59,014 nt of DNA from the NCBI RefSeq assembly GCF_003173575.1, contig NZ_QGNY01000012.1, forward strand, positions 1 to 59,014. Reading direction: 5' to 3'. Of this stretch, positions 37,118 through 47,900 are shown in pieces (position 1 is the first letter of the stretch; each line of letters starts with the position of its first letter). The notes beneath the pieces were generated by a model. The model was not told the origin of the DNA. It ran no database searches and saw only the letters and a list, made by a program, of their open reading frames with translations. Both the position numbers and the translations under genes were made by a program. The stretch is from Pedobacter paludis. GTDB lineage: Bacteria > Bacteroidota > Bacteroidia > Sphingobacteriales > Sphingobacteriaceae.

Positions 37118-38653
37118 TTAATATTTGGGATTTTGCGTTAAGTTTGGATTTAAATCTATATCGCTTTGCGGAATTGGATAAAGCTCATGTTTTCCAACAA
37201 TAAAGCCAGAAAAATCAGCATCTCTGGTTGCCAGTGCCGGACCTAAATCTCCCCAACGGGCTAAATCTGCCCAACGCCAGCCTTCGCCAGCCAATTCGGT
37301 AAGGCGTTCGTGTTTTAATTGTGTTAAAAACTGTGCCTGAGATAAGCCCGGTTTTGCTGCAGTTAATGTAGCAAGCCCTGCACGCTGTCTTACTCTATCC
37401 ACAAAGGGATAAGCTTCAGCAGTTCTGTTTAAACCATTAAGGCACTCTGCATACATTAGAAGAACATCAGCATAACGGATTAAACGGTAATTATTTGGAG
37501 AACGGAATCCTTCCTGATTTTTCCAGTGATCATTAAGCAATTTGCGGAACCATACCCCATTGGCATCTGGTCCGTTGCCATAACGGCTTGCGAATGTTTG
37601 GCCATAAACAATGGTTGCCGTTGGCCCTGCTGGGTTTGCATTGTTAAAAATAAACGAAGCGGCCAAACGTGGATCTTGCGCACCGCCAACGGTGGTTTCC
37701 TGCAAAAACTCATTTACTACCCATCTACGAGCGGCACCATCAGAAAAACCAACACCTGGAGGCGCAAAAAACTGCGAAATTGAAGTTCCTGTATTGTTAA
37801 TTCTGGTTTCATCAACATCATCATCTGTGCTTTCAGATTGATTTTCGCTAAACTGAATTTCAAAAACAGATTCGCTATTGTTTTCTTTTGAGATGATAAA
37901 GTTGTCGCGATAATCTGCTGTTAAGCTGTACGTAGAACTACCTGGGCCAGTTACGAGATAAGCAAAAGCATCTAATGCAGGTTGATATAATTTTTGTTGC
38001 AGATAGGTTTTTCCAAGCAATGCATACGCAGCGCCCTTGGTTGCCCTACCCAGATCACTTGCGGGATAACTTGTTGGCAAATCGGCAATTGCTTCGGTTA
38101 AATCTTTAGCAACCTGAGCATATGCCTGTGCCGATGTTGTATTGGCAGGAACATCTTTTGGTTGCGAGGGTTCCAGCATCAACGGTGGACGGCCATAGTA
38201 AAGCGTCAGATTAAAATAAAATAAAGCTCTTAAAAATTTAGCTTCGGCAATAATTCTTCTTTTAGAAGCTTCATCCATATTAATGGCCGGTACATTTGCG
38301 ATAACCTGATTTGCCCTAAAAACACCTACATACAAGGTAGACCAGGTTTGTGCCGTTAAACCATCGTTATAATTGGTTTGGTTAAAACGCATTAAGTTAT
38401 TTAGCCCGCCATCTCCACCAGAACCAAAACCTTCATCCGATTTTAAAATACCGTGGTAAAACATCCAGCGTGAGTATAAACTCGCCGTACGATAAAATGT
38501 ACTGTACACCGCGTTAATTCCTTTTGTTGCATCAGCACTCGTTTTCCAGAAACTGGCTATTGTAGGTGCATTCGGATTAACAGCGTCGAAATCTCTCTTA
38601 CATCCCGAAAGGGCAATAAAAGATGCAGCCAAAATGATTATATATTTTTTCAT
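37118..38653 (-). CDS. SusD/RagB-family nutrient-binding lipoprotein
   Basis: A 511-residue lipoprotein (lipobox ALSGC at ~14-18). It carries the SusD N-terminal pattern (FDAVNPNAPTIASFWKT), central TPR-like helices and a C-terminal RagB segment (ELAGEGWRWADLARWGDLG). SusD proteins sit on the outer face of the outer membrane as a lid on their SusC partner, binding polysaccharide fragments. It lies 19 bp downstream of its SusC partner in the arabinan-type locus. Confidence 0.95.
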   Translation of the reverse strand: MKKYIIILAASFIALSGCKRDFDAVNPNAPTIASFWKTSADATKGINAVYSTFYRTASLYSRWMFYHGILKSDEGFGSGGDGGLNNLMRFNQTNYNDGLTAQTWSTLYVGVFRANQVIANVPAINMDEASKRRIIAEAKFLRALFYFNLTLYYGRPPLMLEPSQPKDVPANTTSAQAYAQVAKDLTEAIADLPTSYPASDLGRATKGAAYALLGKTYLQQKLYQPALDAFAYLVTGPGSSTYSLTADYRDNFIISKENNSESVFEIQFSENQSESTDDDVDETRINNTGTSISQFFAPPGVGFSDGAARRWVVNEFLQETTVGGAQDPRLAASFIFNNANPAGPTATIVYGQTFASRYGNGPDANGVWFRKLLNDHWKNQEGFRSPNNYRLIRYADVLLMYAECLNGLNRTAEAYPFVDRVRQRAGLATLTAAKPGLSQAQFLTQLKHERLTELAGEGWRWADLARWGDLGPALATRDADFSGFIVGKHELYPIPQSDIDLNPNLTQNPKY

Positions 38654-38672
38654 GATTTTTCTTTATTGATAA

Positions 38673-41600
38673 TTAAAATCCTACACTTAAACCAAATGAT
38701 ATTATTCTTGCCGATGGATAATTTCCATTATCAACACCAGGTTCCAAATTTGGATTTGCGCCTACAACATCAGGATCGAGACCGCTATATTTTGTAATGG
38801 TGAACAGGTTTTGTGCACTTACATATAAACGGGCATTGCTGATGTTTGCTTTTGAAATTAATTTAGATGGTAAACTGTAACCCAATTCTACATTGCGCAA
38901 TCGCAAGAATGAACCGTCTTCTATCCAACGATCGGTGTTGCCTCTTGCATTTTCATTTATACCTCTATCGTTTGGAGCAAACTGATAACCCAACCGCGGA
39001 AACGTTGTGTTGGTATTGGTCGGTGTCCAAGGATTAATGGCCTTTCTGTAGTTGGAATTGCCGTAACTATCTAACTCTCTTAGCACATCATTGTATAATT
39101 TTTGTCCGAATGCACCATATAACTGCAGCGATAAACTGAAGTTTTTATAGCTTGAATTAAATTGAAGACCTGAGGTAAATTTCGGGAAAGGAGAACCTGC
39201 AAAAACACGATCCTTATCATTAATATCATCATTTGTACCACCATCTACCGTGTTTACATATCGAATGTCTCCTGGTTTTGCATAAGCACTTTGTGCTTTA
39301 TGTGCATTTATTTCTGCCTGACTCTGGAAAATGCCATCTGTTTTTAAAACATAGTATTCGCCAATTGAACGGCCAACCTGAGTTCTGGTATTGCCAGATT
39401 GGATGTAGTTTTTTGGTAGGCCGGTATCTAAATCGATCCCTAAGTTACCCAGTTCCAGAACCTTATTTCTAACTATGCTGATGTTTCCGGCGATATCCCA
39501 TTTAAATGCGCCGCTCAATTTCGGGCGGTAGCCCAAACTCAGTTCTAACCCTTTATTTTGGATTGAGCCGATGTTTACAATTGGATCACCTTGCAAATTA
39601 CCCAAATACCCTGGTAAGGGCTGACTTAGCAACACATCCTCTGAAACAGATCTAAAAACATCGAAATTAACCGTAAACTGATCTTTAAACAATGAAGCAT
39701 CAAATCCTAAGTTTGTGGTTTTTTTCTTCTCCCATCTTAAATCACCAGAAGCCAGTTTTGCCTGTATAGCACCAGCATTTGTAGTTTGTCCCGTTCCAAA
39801 TATGGCATCTGGCGCCTGATTTAAGAAACCGATGTATTGGTAAGGACTTAAAGTATTAACACCTAAAGCTCCATAAGATCCACGAAGTTTCAAATCCGAA
39901 ACCCAATCTACTTTAAAGAAATCTTCTTTTGAAATTCTCCAGCCCAGTGCGCCCGATGGGAAATATCCGGTTCTAAACTGAGGAGAAAAGCGAGAATCCT
40001 TGTCGGCACGGAAAGTGAAGGTTACTAGATATTTATCATCGTAAGTATAATTTAACCGGCCTAAATAAGAGTTTAGCAGGCTTTTATACAGCTCGCCAGA
40101 TGAATTTCGGCCATCGCCGGCTGTAGATCTTAACGTGGTAAAATAATCGCCACCAAATTGTGCAAGTTTAATACCGCTTCCCAAAGTATTATCTGTTTGG
40201 GTAGTTTGTTCAGTATAACCTACAACACCATTAATGCGGTGTTTACCAATGTTATAATTATAGTTTAAGGTATGTTCTAACAGGTAACTCAAAAATTGAT
40301 TGCGGTTATCGGTTAGCTGGCTAAAATCTGGAGACTGGTTTTGATACCATGAACCATCTTTTCTGATGGATTTACTTTTATCAAAACTGGTTTCAACACC
40401 GGCATTAAATTTATAGTTTAAGCCCTCGATAATTTTAAAATCTACGTAGGCATTTCCCAAGATTTTGGCAAAATTCGATTTTACTGAAGTAATGTTTGCA
40501 ATTGCTGTTTGGTTACGCGAAAAAGTATTGATGCTTGCATTAGAACCAAAGCCCCATCCGCCCGGATTATTTGTGCTGATCAAGGCATTATCCTGAACGG
40601 GAATTAAGGGGATGCTTGTAAACATATCGTACCAAGGATTACCGGCAAAGGCACCGCCCTGAAATGGAGATCTTGCCGTAGAGGACGAAATGGCTAAATT
40701 TTCTCCAAATTTAAATCTCCCTTTTGTGGTTTCGGTATTTACCCTAAAAGATGCACGCTCAAATTCTCTGGCAATTAAAACACCCTTATCTTTAAAATAT
40801 CCTCCAGAAATTAGATATTTTGATCCATTGCCTCCACCAGAGATGCTCGCATTGTAATCTTGTACAGAACCCGTTCTTAAGGTTTCATCAATCCAATCGG
40901 TATTTACTCTTCCATTGTATGCCGCAACGCCAGGCTGGATTGCAACATTAGAATTCTGATAAGCTCTTGTGTTGGTAGCGGCGTATTCATTAGCATCCAT
41001 CATCTCGTATAACTTATGAACTTCCGAAACGCTGTATCTAGAGGTAACCGATATTTTAGCCGGACCTTCCTTTCCTTTTTTTGTTGTAATTAAGATTACA
41101 CCATTACCTGCTCTAGAACCATAAATGGCTGCCGCTGATGCATCTTTTAAGATTTGAACATCTTCTACATCATTCGGACTAACAGTTGTATTTGGATCAG
41201 CAATCATCCCATCAATTACATACAGCGGACTTGCATTTCCGAATGTTGCCAATCCACGTATGTTTACTACCGCTTCCTGACCCGGAGCACCGCCATTCCT
41301 TACGGCAACACCCGGAGTTTGTCCCTGTAAGGCTTCTGGTAACGAACGGGATACGAGTTTTTCTGTATTGCCAATATTTACAGAGCCTGTTGCACCGGTT
41401 AAATCTTTTCTTCTTATGGTTTGATAACCGATAACCACAACATCATCCAAACTTGTATCTGATGACTGAAGCACTACATTAATGGTAGAAGTTGCAGAAA
41501 CTGAAACTTCTTTTGCGGTATAACCGATATAGTTAAATACAAGAATAGCGTTTTCTGGGACACTGATGCTAAATTTTCCGTTAACATCCGTAACCACGGT

Positions 41601-41840
41601 TTTACTGCCTCCTTTTAAACTTACAGAAACACCAGGCAAAGTTTCGCCGGTTGATGCTGTTACCGTTCCGCTAACTACAATGTCGGCTTTGCTTTTTCTG
41701 ATTTCTGAATCATTTTTGTTATTTGCCTTTGCGTAATCTGGAGCTACCATTGCTGCCAAAACAAGTGGCAAGACAAGCATCTTCTTAAAATTACTTACCC
41801 GATGGATATGAAATACATTAAGTAAAATTTCTTTTTTCAT
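38673..41840 (-). CDS. SusC/RagA-family TonB-dependent transporter
   Basis: A 1055-residue outer-membrane transporter. An atypically long N-terminus leads to a signal segment (~20-40), followed by a carboxypeptidase-regulatory-like domain (~55-130), the SusC plug signature (LPEALQGQTPGVAVRNGG, with NIRGLATFGNASPLYVIDGM), and a 22-strand barrel ending ISFGLSVGF. It drives TonB-powered import of oligosaccharides together with SusD. It is the first gene of the minus-strand locus. The leader (41841-42300) has repeated GTTAGTTA-type motifs but no certain promoter. Confidence 0.96.
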   Translation of the reverse strand: MKKEILLNVFHIHRVSNFKKMLVLPLVLAAMVAPDYAKANNKNDSEIRKSKADIVVSGTVTASTGETLPGVSVSLKGGSKTVVTDVNGKFSISVPENAILVFNYIGYTAKEVSVSATSTINVVLQSSDTSLDDVVVIGYQTIRRKDLTGATGSVNIGNTEKLVSRSLPEALQGQTPGVAVRNGGAPGQEAVVNIRGLATFGNASPLYVIDGMIADPNTTVSPNDVEDVQILKDASAAAIYGSRAGNGVILITTKKGKEGPAKISVTSRYSVSEVHKLYEMMDANEYAATNTRAYQNSNVAIQPGVAAYNGRVNTDWIDETLRTGSVQDYNASISGGGNGSKYLISGGYFKDKGVLIAREFERASFRVNTETTKGRFKFGENLAISSSTARSPFQGGAFAGNPWYDMFTSIPLIPVQDNALISTNNPGGWGFGSNASINTFSRNQTAIANITSVKSNFAKILGNAYVDFKIIEGLNYKFNAGVETSFDKSKSIRKDGSWYQNQSPDFSQLTDNRNQFLSYLLEHTLNYNYNIGKHRINGVVGYTEQTTQTDNTLGSGIKLAQFGGDYFTTLRSTAGDGRNSSGELYKSLLNSYLGRLNYTYDDKYLVTFTFRADKDSRFSPQFRTGYFPSGALGWRISKEDFFKVDWVSDLKLRGSYGALGVNTLSPYQYIGFLNQAPDAIFGTGQTTNAGAIQAKLASGDLRWEKKKTTNLGFDASLFKDQFTVNFDVFRSVSEDVLLSQPLPGYLGNLQGDPIVNIGSIQNKGLELSLGYRPKLSGAFKWDIAGNISIVRNKVLELGNLGIDLDTGLPKNYIQSGNTRTQVGRSIGEYYVLKTDGIFQSQAEINAHKAQSAYAKPGDIRYVNTVDGGTNDDINDKDRVFAGSPFPKFTSGLQFNSSYKNFSLSLQLYGAFGQKLYNDVLRELDSYGNSNYRKAINPWTPTNTNTTFPRLGYQFAPNDRGINENARGNTDRWIEDGSFLRLRNVELGYSLPSKLISKANISNARLYVSAQNLFTITKYSGLDPDVVGANPNLEPGVDNGNYPSARIISFGLSVGF

Positions 41841-42311
41841 AATTGGTTTAATTGATTTTGGTTAGTTAATAGAGTTGACGAAAAATCTTCTGGATGATTT
41901 TTTGTCATCATAAAAAGCTCTGCTCTTGCTCATGAGAGTTAGATTAGTTAATACTTGGTTAGTTAGTGGAGAACCTTTGGGAGATTTCTCACAGAACAAT
42001 TTTAGAGATTTAGCAGGCCAAACAATATAAAAATTGCATCTAAAACTATAACAATTGTTGATTTTTGAATTTTACAAGAACTCCCAATCAATACACAAAA
42101 AACTGATTATCAATAATTTATTATTTTTAATCTGTTATACTTATAAGAACTTGAGTATAATTTATCCAGAAAATAAAGTAAGAGGATAATTTCCATTATC
42201 ACTGAACCTGAGGCTATGATTTATTAAAAGACCGTTTGAAGTTTTAGGCATATGCTGTCTACCTCTGGAAGAGGCGAGGGAAGGAAAAGAACAATCCTCC
42301 ATGCATTAAAC
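41841..42311. other. Leader region upstream of the first SusC gene, no gene seen
   Basis: About 470 bp of AT-rich DNA. On the plus strand, variants of GTTAGTTA recur at about 41861, 41943 and 41959, often as GGTTAGTTAATAG or GGTTAGTTAGTGG. These may be binding sites of the HTCS or simple leader repeats. No riboswitch motif or convincing ORF was found. Confidence 0.35.
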
Positions 42312-42346
42312 AAAAAAAAAGTCCTTGAATTAAATCCAAGGACTTT
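42312..42346 (-). terminator. Intrinsic terminator after the alpha/beta hydrolase gene
   Basis: AAAGTCCTTG (42318-42327) pairs with CAAGGACTTT (42337-42346), and the minus strand continues into a run of T (plus-strand A-tract 42312-42320). It lies just downstream of the minus-strand hydrolase gene. Confidence 0.85.
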
Positions 42347-42364
42347 ACAACAACTCAATTTAGC

Positions 42365-43186
42365 TTACGATTTTATAAAAGCTAAAAGATCTGCATTTAT
42401 GGTTTTGGCTTCGGTGGTTGGCATACCATGCGGAAAGCCTGGATATGAAATCAGTTTACCATTTTTTAATAGGGTAACCGCTTTTGCTCCCGTGAGTGGG
42501 AAAGGAACAATCTGATCATCTTCTCCGTGCATAACCAATACCGGAACTTCTACGCTCTTAAGGTCTTCGGTAAAATCGGTTTCAGAAAATGCTTTAATGC
42601 AATCGTAGTGTGCTTTTATGCCGCCCATCATTCCTTGGCGCCACCAATTATCTCTTACACCCTGCGATACTTTTGCTCCATCGCGATTGTACCCATAAAA
42701 AGGAAGCGTAAAATCCTGAAAATATTGTGGCCTATTAAATGCAGTGCCCTCACGAATCTCATCAAATACCGAAATTGGAATACCTTCGGGATTGGTTTCT
42801 GTCTGTACCATTAAAGGTGTAACGGCACTGATCAGTACCGCTTTTGCAACACGGCCCTTACCATATTTTGCTACATAACGAATCACTTCGCCGCCACCTG
42901 TAGAATGGCCAATGTGTACGGCATCCTTCAAATCCAGTGCCTGTGTAAGTTCGGCAACATCGGCTGCGTAGGTATCCATATTATGTCCATTGGCAGTTTG
43001 GCTCGATCGACCATGGCCTCTCCGATCGTGGGCGATTACCCTAAAGCCCTGATTGAGAAAAAACATCATCTGTCCGTCCCAATCATCTCCCGACAATGGC
43101 CAGCCATGATGAAAAAATAAGGGCTGTCCTGTTCCCCAGTCTTTGTAATAAATTTCTGTACCGTCTTTTACTGTGATCTTACTCAT
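42365..43186 (-). CDS. Alpha/beta hydrolase, cofactor-free haloperoxidase/esterase type
   Basis: A 273-residue alpha/beta hydrolase without a signal peptide. The nucleophile elbow GHSTGGGE has Ser95, the acid Asp lies in MHGEDDQIVP (~225-229), and the His in GFPHGMP (~252). The oxyanion region HHGWPLSGDDW near 26-36 and HDRRGHGRSS near 53-62 are typical of the non-haem chloroperoxidase/perhydrolase group. Most members act as esterases with side perhydrolase activity. It is monocistronic between the two SusC/D loci, with a terminator on its 3' side. Confidence 0.9.
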   Translation of the reverse strand: MSKITVKDGTEIYYKDWGTGQPLFFHHGWPLSGDDWDGQMMFFLNQGFRVIAHDRRGHGRSSQTANGHNMDTYAADVAELTQALDLKDAVHIGHSTGGGEVIRYVAKYGKGRVAKAVLISAVTPLMVQTETNPEGIPISVFDEIREGTAFNRPQYFQDFTLPFYGYNRDGAKVSQGVRDNWWRQGMMGGIKAHYDCIKAFSETDFTEDLKSVEVPVLVMHGEDDQIVPFPLTGAKAVTLLKNGKLISYPGFPHGMPTTEAKTINADLLAFIKS

Positions 43187-43436
43187 TGTTTTAGATTTTA
43201 ATAATAGGGTGAAATAAAAATTGATGATTGATCTGGCTCAAAGGAAATTTGGATAGCGCTGGCCTATTGGTTTTCAATTTATTCTTCATTTAAAACCCAG
43301 GCTTTGAAAAACTAAAAATAATAATTTAAAGCTAGAAAATGCTGTAACCAACATTACTAATTCTTTAAGAAATTAAACTTAGCGCTCAAAATAAAAATCT
43401 TCTTAAGCTTCTAACTTAGAATCAGTAAATTACACA

Positions 43437-43467
43437 AAAGGCACTTTAACAGTTTAAGGTGCCTTTT
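43437..43467 (-). terminator. Terminator after the second SusD gene
   Basis: AAAAGGCAC (43437-43445) pairs with GTGCCTTTT (43459-43467), with further weak pairing inside. On the minus strand it yields GTGCCTTTTGTGTAA, 35 bp after the SusD stop. The T-tract is short. Confidence 0.7.
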
Positions 43468-43501
43468 GCATAATAATTACGATGATTAAATCACATCCGC
43501 T

Positions 43502-44935
43502 TTAATTTACATCAAACCATAGTTTTGTGGTGAGCAAATCTGCCCCTTGATTGGCTACAGCATTTTTATAACTCTGAAGGTTTAAGGATTGTTCCGTTCC
43601 CGGATAGATAAAACGCACTGGAATCTGTCCGTTCAATACTGTATTTACAGATGCGTTTAGCTGTGGATAGTCTAATCTGCGTCTTTCTGCCCAGGCTTCC
43701 AATCCTTGCCCAAAGAGTGCAATCCACTTTTGTTCGCCAATTGATTTTTTATAATTTGATGGATCGTACTGTACCGAAGCCTGTGCGTAATATGCATTCG
43801 CTGTTGCATCAGAAAGACCATATTGTTTCAAAGATGCCTTAACCGCCTGCTGATAAAGATCTGCAGCATCTTCAGTGGTTAATCCCCTTGCTGCGGCCTC
43901 TGCACGATCAAACAAAAGTTCTGCATAACTAAAAATAACCGCTGGTGCCTGAGGCAATAAAAAGTAAGCACCCGGCTTCGATGTTTTTGCAAAACCGAGG
44001 TTACTGGCTTCAGAATTTGTTAATCCATTCGGCAAACCCACGTATTCCTCGGGCGTGGCTGTTTGTGTCTTACTGGCAAAAATGGCCAAACGCGGATCGT
44101 TTAAACTAAACAGTTTATCTACAATGGTTTTACTTATTCTGTAATCATCACGAGTATCGAATTGTGCACTTACCGGATTTTGCTGTGGCGATATCTGATA
44201 AATGAGTTGAGCAATATCTGTATTATCACTAATGTACAAATCGCCATCGGCCTTAATTTCATCCAAAACCTGTTTGGCTTTTGCCGGCTCTCTATCCGCA
44301 ATGCGAAGTGCAATTCTAAGCCTTAATGAATTGGCCAGTTTTTTCCAGCGGGCAATGTTTCCATTATAAATAACATCGCCACCTATTGCTTTACCAGCCG
44401 GATCAAGAAAAGTTTTGGCAGATTTTAAATCAGCCAATAAACCAAAATAAACATCTTTTTGCTTATCGTAAGCTGGTGTTATGTAATCTTTCAGATTTCC
44501 GGCCTGGCTGTAAGGAATATCTCCGTAGGCATCGGTAAGCAAAAGAAAAGTCCACGATCTTAGGGTTAAGCCCACACCTTTATAATTTGGATTGCTTGTG
44601 GTATTTCCGATTTCAATAATTTTATTGAAACTGGTAATGCTTTGCGAGAAAGCAGTAGACCAAAGCGATGTAAAACTGCTGTTTGAATATATAAACCGAT
44701 CTTCCTCCGTATACTGAACTTTTGCCCATTGCTGTACAAAAAGCAGACTGGAATTCATGTTGTTTGTGGTTCCCCAATAAGCATCGACCGTATTTTTGAT
44801 GGCTCCCGTTAAAAGGTAATCTGGCTGTGCATTTTCTGTGGCGTTAGGGTTAATGTTAACTTTATCAAGCTCCTTACTGCATGATGCAAGTGAAAGTGCC
44901 AAAACTGCGATTAAATATATAGAGTTCTTTTTCAT
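43502..44935 (-). CDS. SusD/RagB-family outer-membrane lipoprotein (SusD-like_2 type)
   Basis: A 477-residue lipoprotein (lipobox SLASC, Cys ~19) of the SusD/RagB superfamily, with the start pattern KELDKVNINPNATENAQPDYLL and helical TPR-like repeats (YAELLFDRAEAAARGLTTED, WIALFGQGLEAWAERRRLDYP) typical of the SusD-like_2 group. It lies 10 bp downstream of its SusC partner. No glycoside hydrolase accompanies this pair, and it is the target of a SAM riboswitch, so the ligand is probably a sulfur compound or peptide rather than a glycan. Confidence 0.93.
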   Translation of the reverse strand: MKKNSIYLIAVLALSLASCSKELDKVNINPNATENAQPDYLLTGAIKNTVDAYWGTTNNMNSSLLFVQQWAKVQYTEEDRFIYSNSSFTSLWSTAFSQSITSFNKIIEIGNTTSNPNYKGVGLTLRSWTFLLLTDAYGDIPYSQAGNLKDYITPAYDKQKDVYFGLLADLKSAKTFLDPAGKAIGGDVIYNGNIARWKKLANSLRLRIALRIADREPAKAKQVLDEIKADGDLYISDNTDIAQLIYQISPQQNPVSAQFDTRDDYRISKTIVDKLFSLNDPRLAIFASKTQTATPEEYVGLPNGLTNSEASNLGFAKTSKPGAYFLLPQAPAVIFSYAELLFDRAEAAARGLTTEDAADLYQQAVKASLKQYGLSDATANAYYAQASVQYDPSNYKKSIGEQKWIALFGQGLEAWAERRRLDYPQLNASVNTVLNGQIPVRFIYPGTEQSLNLQSYKNAVANQGADLLTTKLWFDVN

Positions 44936-44945
44936 GGTTGGAATG

Positions 44946-47900
44946 TTAAAATTTGACGTTAAGATTAATGCCGTAAGTTCTGGTGGTTGGATTAGAAAGA
45001 CTTTCTAATCCTTGTCCGTTGCCGGTGTTAAACGCAACTTCAGGATCAATATCCGTTACATTGCGATGAATGATCCATAAATTACGACCAACAAGCGAAA
45101 CCGAAACGCCTTGAAGACTTAACGAGCGAATCCACTTTGTAGGAAGGTTATAGCTGAGTTTAACCTCACGTAATTTTACATAAGAGGCATCGAAAATATT
45201 GGCTTCATCTATCGTTCTGAAGGATTTATAATAAGTTTGTGCAGGAAGAATTTTATCATTGCGCTTTCCATCGGCGGTTACGCCATCGAAAATAATTCCA
45301 TCATCATAAACCGTAACACCCGTTGGCGCTACAGCACCATTAGCAAGTCTAACAGTTCCGTTTGCTTTTACATTGCCCGGATAATAGTAAGAAATCCCTC
45401 CATATTCTGCAGCTCTGCCTGGAAGTGTAGATGCTAAAACGCCGGTATAGGTTCCGGTAGCATAAGTTCCGTTATAAATTGAACCTCCAAAACTTGCGTC
45501 AACCAAAACACCTAAACTAATTCCCTTATAACTGAAGGTATTTGAAATTCCGCCAATCCAATCTGGAGTATATTTTCCCAATACTTTTTTGTTGGGGTCG
45601 GTTTGTGGCGCACCTGTAGCATTAACCACAATATTGCCATTGCCATCTCTTAAAAAAGCATTACCAAAAAGTGTTCCGTAAGGCTGGCCTACTGCGGCTA
45701 TTACCTGTGCCGAGCTTGTAGCCACCACGTAATTTTGCAAAAGTCCGGCTTTATCAAGTTCGATTACCTTACTTCTATTGGCTGCGTAATTCACATCAAT
45801 ATCCCAGGTAAACTGTTTCTTGATCGGCGTTATGCCCAACTGAACCTCAATTCCTTTATTGTTGATTTTACCGGCATTGAGCAGTTTTGAACGGAAGCCT
45901 GTACTCTGGCTTACATCTACACTCAAAATTTGATCGTAACTATTGGTATTGTACAAACTCAAATCGAAACGAAGCCTTTTGTTAAACAAAACCGCTTCAG
46001 CACCAAGCTCTGATGAAGTTGTAGTCTCGGGCTTTAAATCAGGATTTAAATCTGTTGTAGATGCAGTAAGTTGCGGATTGGTTCCAAATGGCGCCCCAAA
46101 AACGTAGGTATTTAATAAGCGATAAGGATCGGCATCTTTACCAACTTTAGACCAGCCTCCTCTAATTTTTGCATAATCCAATATGTCACTTTTAATATCA
46201 AAAGCCTCTGTAAGCACCAAACTTCCATTAAATGAAGGATAAAAATAAGATCTATTTTGTGCAGGCAAAGTAGAAGACCAATCGTTACGGGCCGTAACAT
46301 TCGCAAATAAATAATTCCTGAAACCGATCTGTGCCGAAGCGTAACCGTTGTAAGATTTTAACTTGCTATAATTGTTCGAGGATGTTAAAGGATCGCGGGA
46401 ATTGCTCAGTGTATACAATCCGGCAACGGCTAAACGCGGTGCACTCTGATCGTTCTGTTCAATGTATCTGGAGCGAATATTACTTCCCACCAAAGCTTCT
46501 AAGCTGAAATCCTGATTCAGCTGCTTGTTATAGCTTAAGGTTGCATCGGTATTGTTTTCGTTTACAGTGAAGGCACTTTCGGTATAAGAGCCGAATGGTG
46601 TTCCGTTTGTACCATAGGCAATTTTAATTTTACGGCGATCATTGTAATAATCTGTTCCCGAACGGAAATTAAATTCAAGTCCATCAATGATTTTATAATT
46701 TAACCCAATACTTCCAATTAACCGATTTCTATTCTGAGATACTGTATTTTCGTACGCTACCCAATATGGATTGCTGTAATAACTGTTGTTCCAGTTAAAG
46801 GTATTGCCGTTTTCATCCAGATAATTTTTCAATTGATTAATATCTACCTGCCTACCAAACCAGGTAAACTGCAGCATGGTACTTGTAGATCTTGAACCAC
46901 CCGTACCCGGTAAATTATCCGAACTCAGTTTACTATAGTTGGCGTTTGCCAGAATACTCAGTTTTGGTGTTAGCCTTAAGGTTGTATTTAAAGCGAAAGA
47001 GTTTTTACCCTGACCAGAATTTGGAATGATGCCAACTTGTTTTAAATTGTTGTATGATAATCTGTAATCAATTTTATCACTCGCATCCTCAATAGAAACA
47101 CCGTTCGTTAAGGCATATCCCGTTTCAAAAAAATCTCGTACATTATCTGGATGGGCAACAAATGGAACAGCAACACCTTTTGAATAAAACTGAGGAATCA
47201 GTCTACCATCCAGTTTTGGCCCCCAGCTTTCATCAACACCATCATTTACACCCGCACCTTTACCATCTACATAACTAAATTTGCCTTCAGAACCCTGTCC
47301 AAAAGCATCCTGATATTTTGGGAGTGTAAGCAGCGTTTCTAAAACCGCGTTAGAATTTAAGGTAATGCCCACTCCTTTTTTCGATTTACCAGACTTTGTT
47401 TTAATGATGATTACCCCGGCAGCTGCTCTAGATCCATAAAGCGCTGCGGCATTAGGTCCTTTTAAAACACTTATCGATTCAATGTCGTTTGGGTTAATAT
47501 CAGAAATCGTATTGGCATAATCTCTAGCACCTGCAGAGTTAAGTTGCGAGTTATCAACAGGAATTCCATCCACCACAAAAAGCGGTTGGTTGTTGCCAGA
47601 AATGGAGGTTTCTCCTCTAATTACAATTCTGGAAGAACCCATATCGCCCTGACTGTTGGTAACCCTTACCCCTGCTATTTTACCTGCCAGTGCATTTACA
47701 AGGTTAGTTTCCTTCGCTTCAGCAAGGTTTTCGCCTTTAAGTTCTTGTACTGCGTAACCTAGTGATTTCTTTTGTCTGGAAATTCCAAGTGCCGTTACTA
47801 CAACTTCATCTAAAGCATTTTCTCCATCTTTTAGTATAACTTCTAAAGCATTAGCGCTTTTATCTATTTCGATCTCTCTGGAAGAAAACCCGATATAAGA

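Noticed and set aside
36000..41800. Looking for a second sensor or sigma/anti-sigma pair within the polysaccharide locus
   Set aside because: No such gene exists between SusC and the hydrolases; the HTCS at the end is the only regulator.
42252..42515. 87-codon plus-strand ORF across the hydrolase terminator
   Set aside because: It reads through a strong terminator hairpin and overlaps the end of a certain gene on the other strand.
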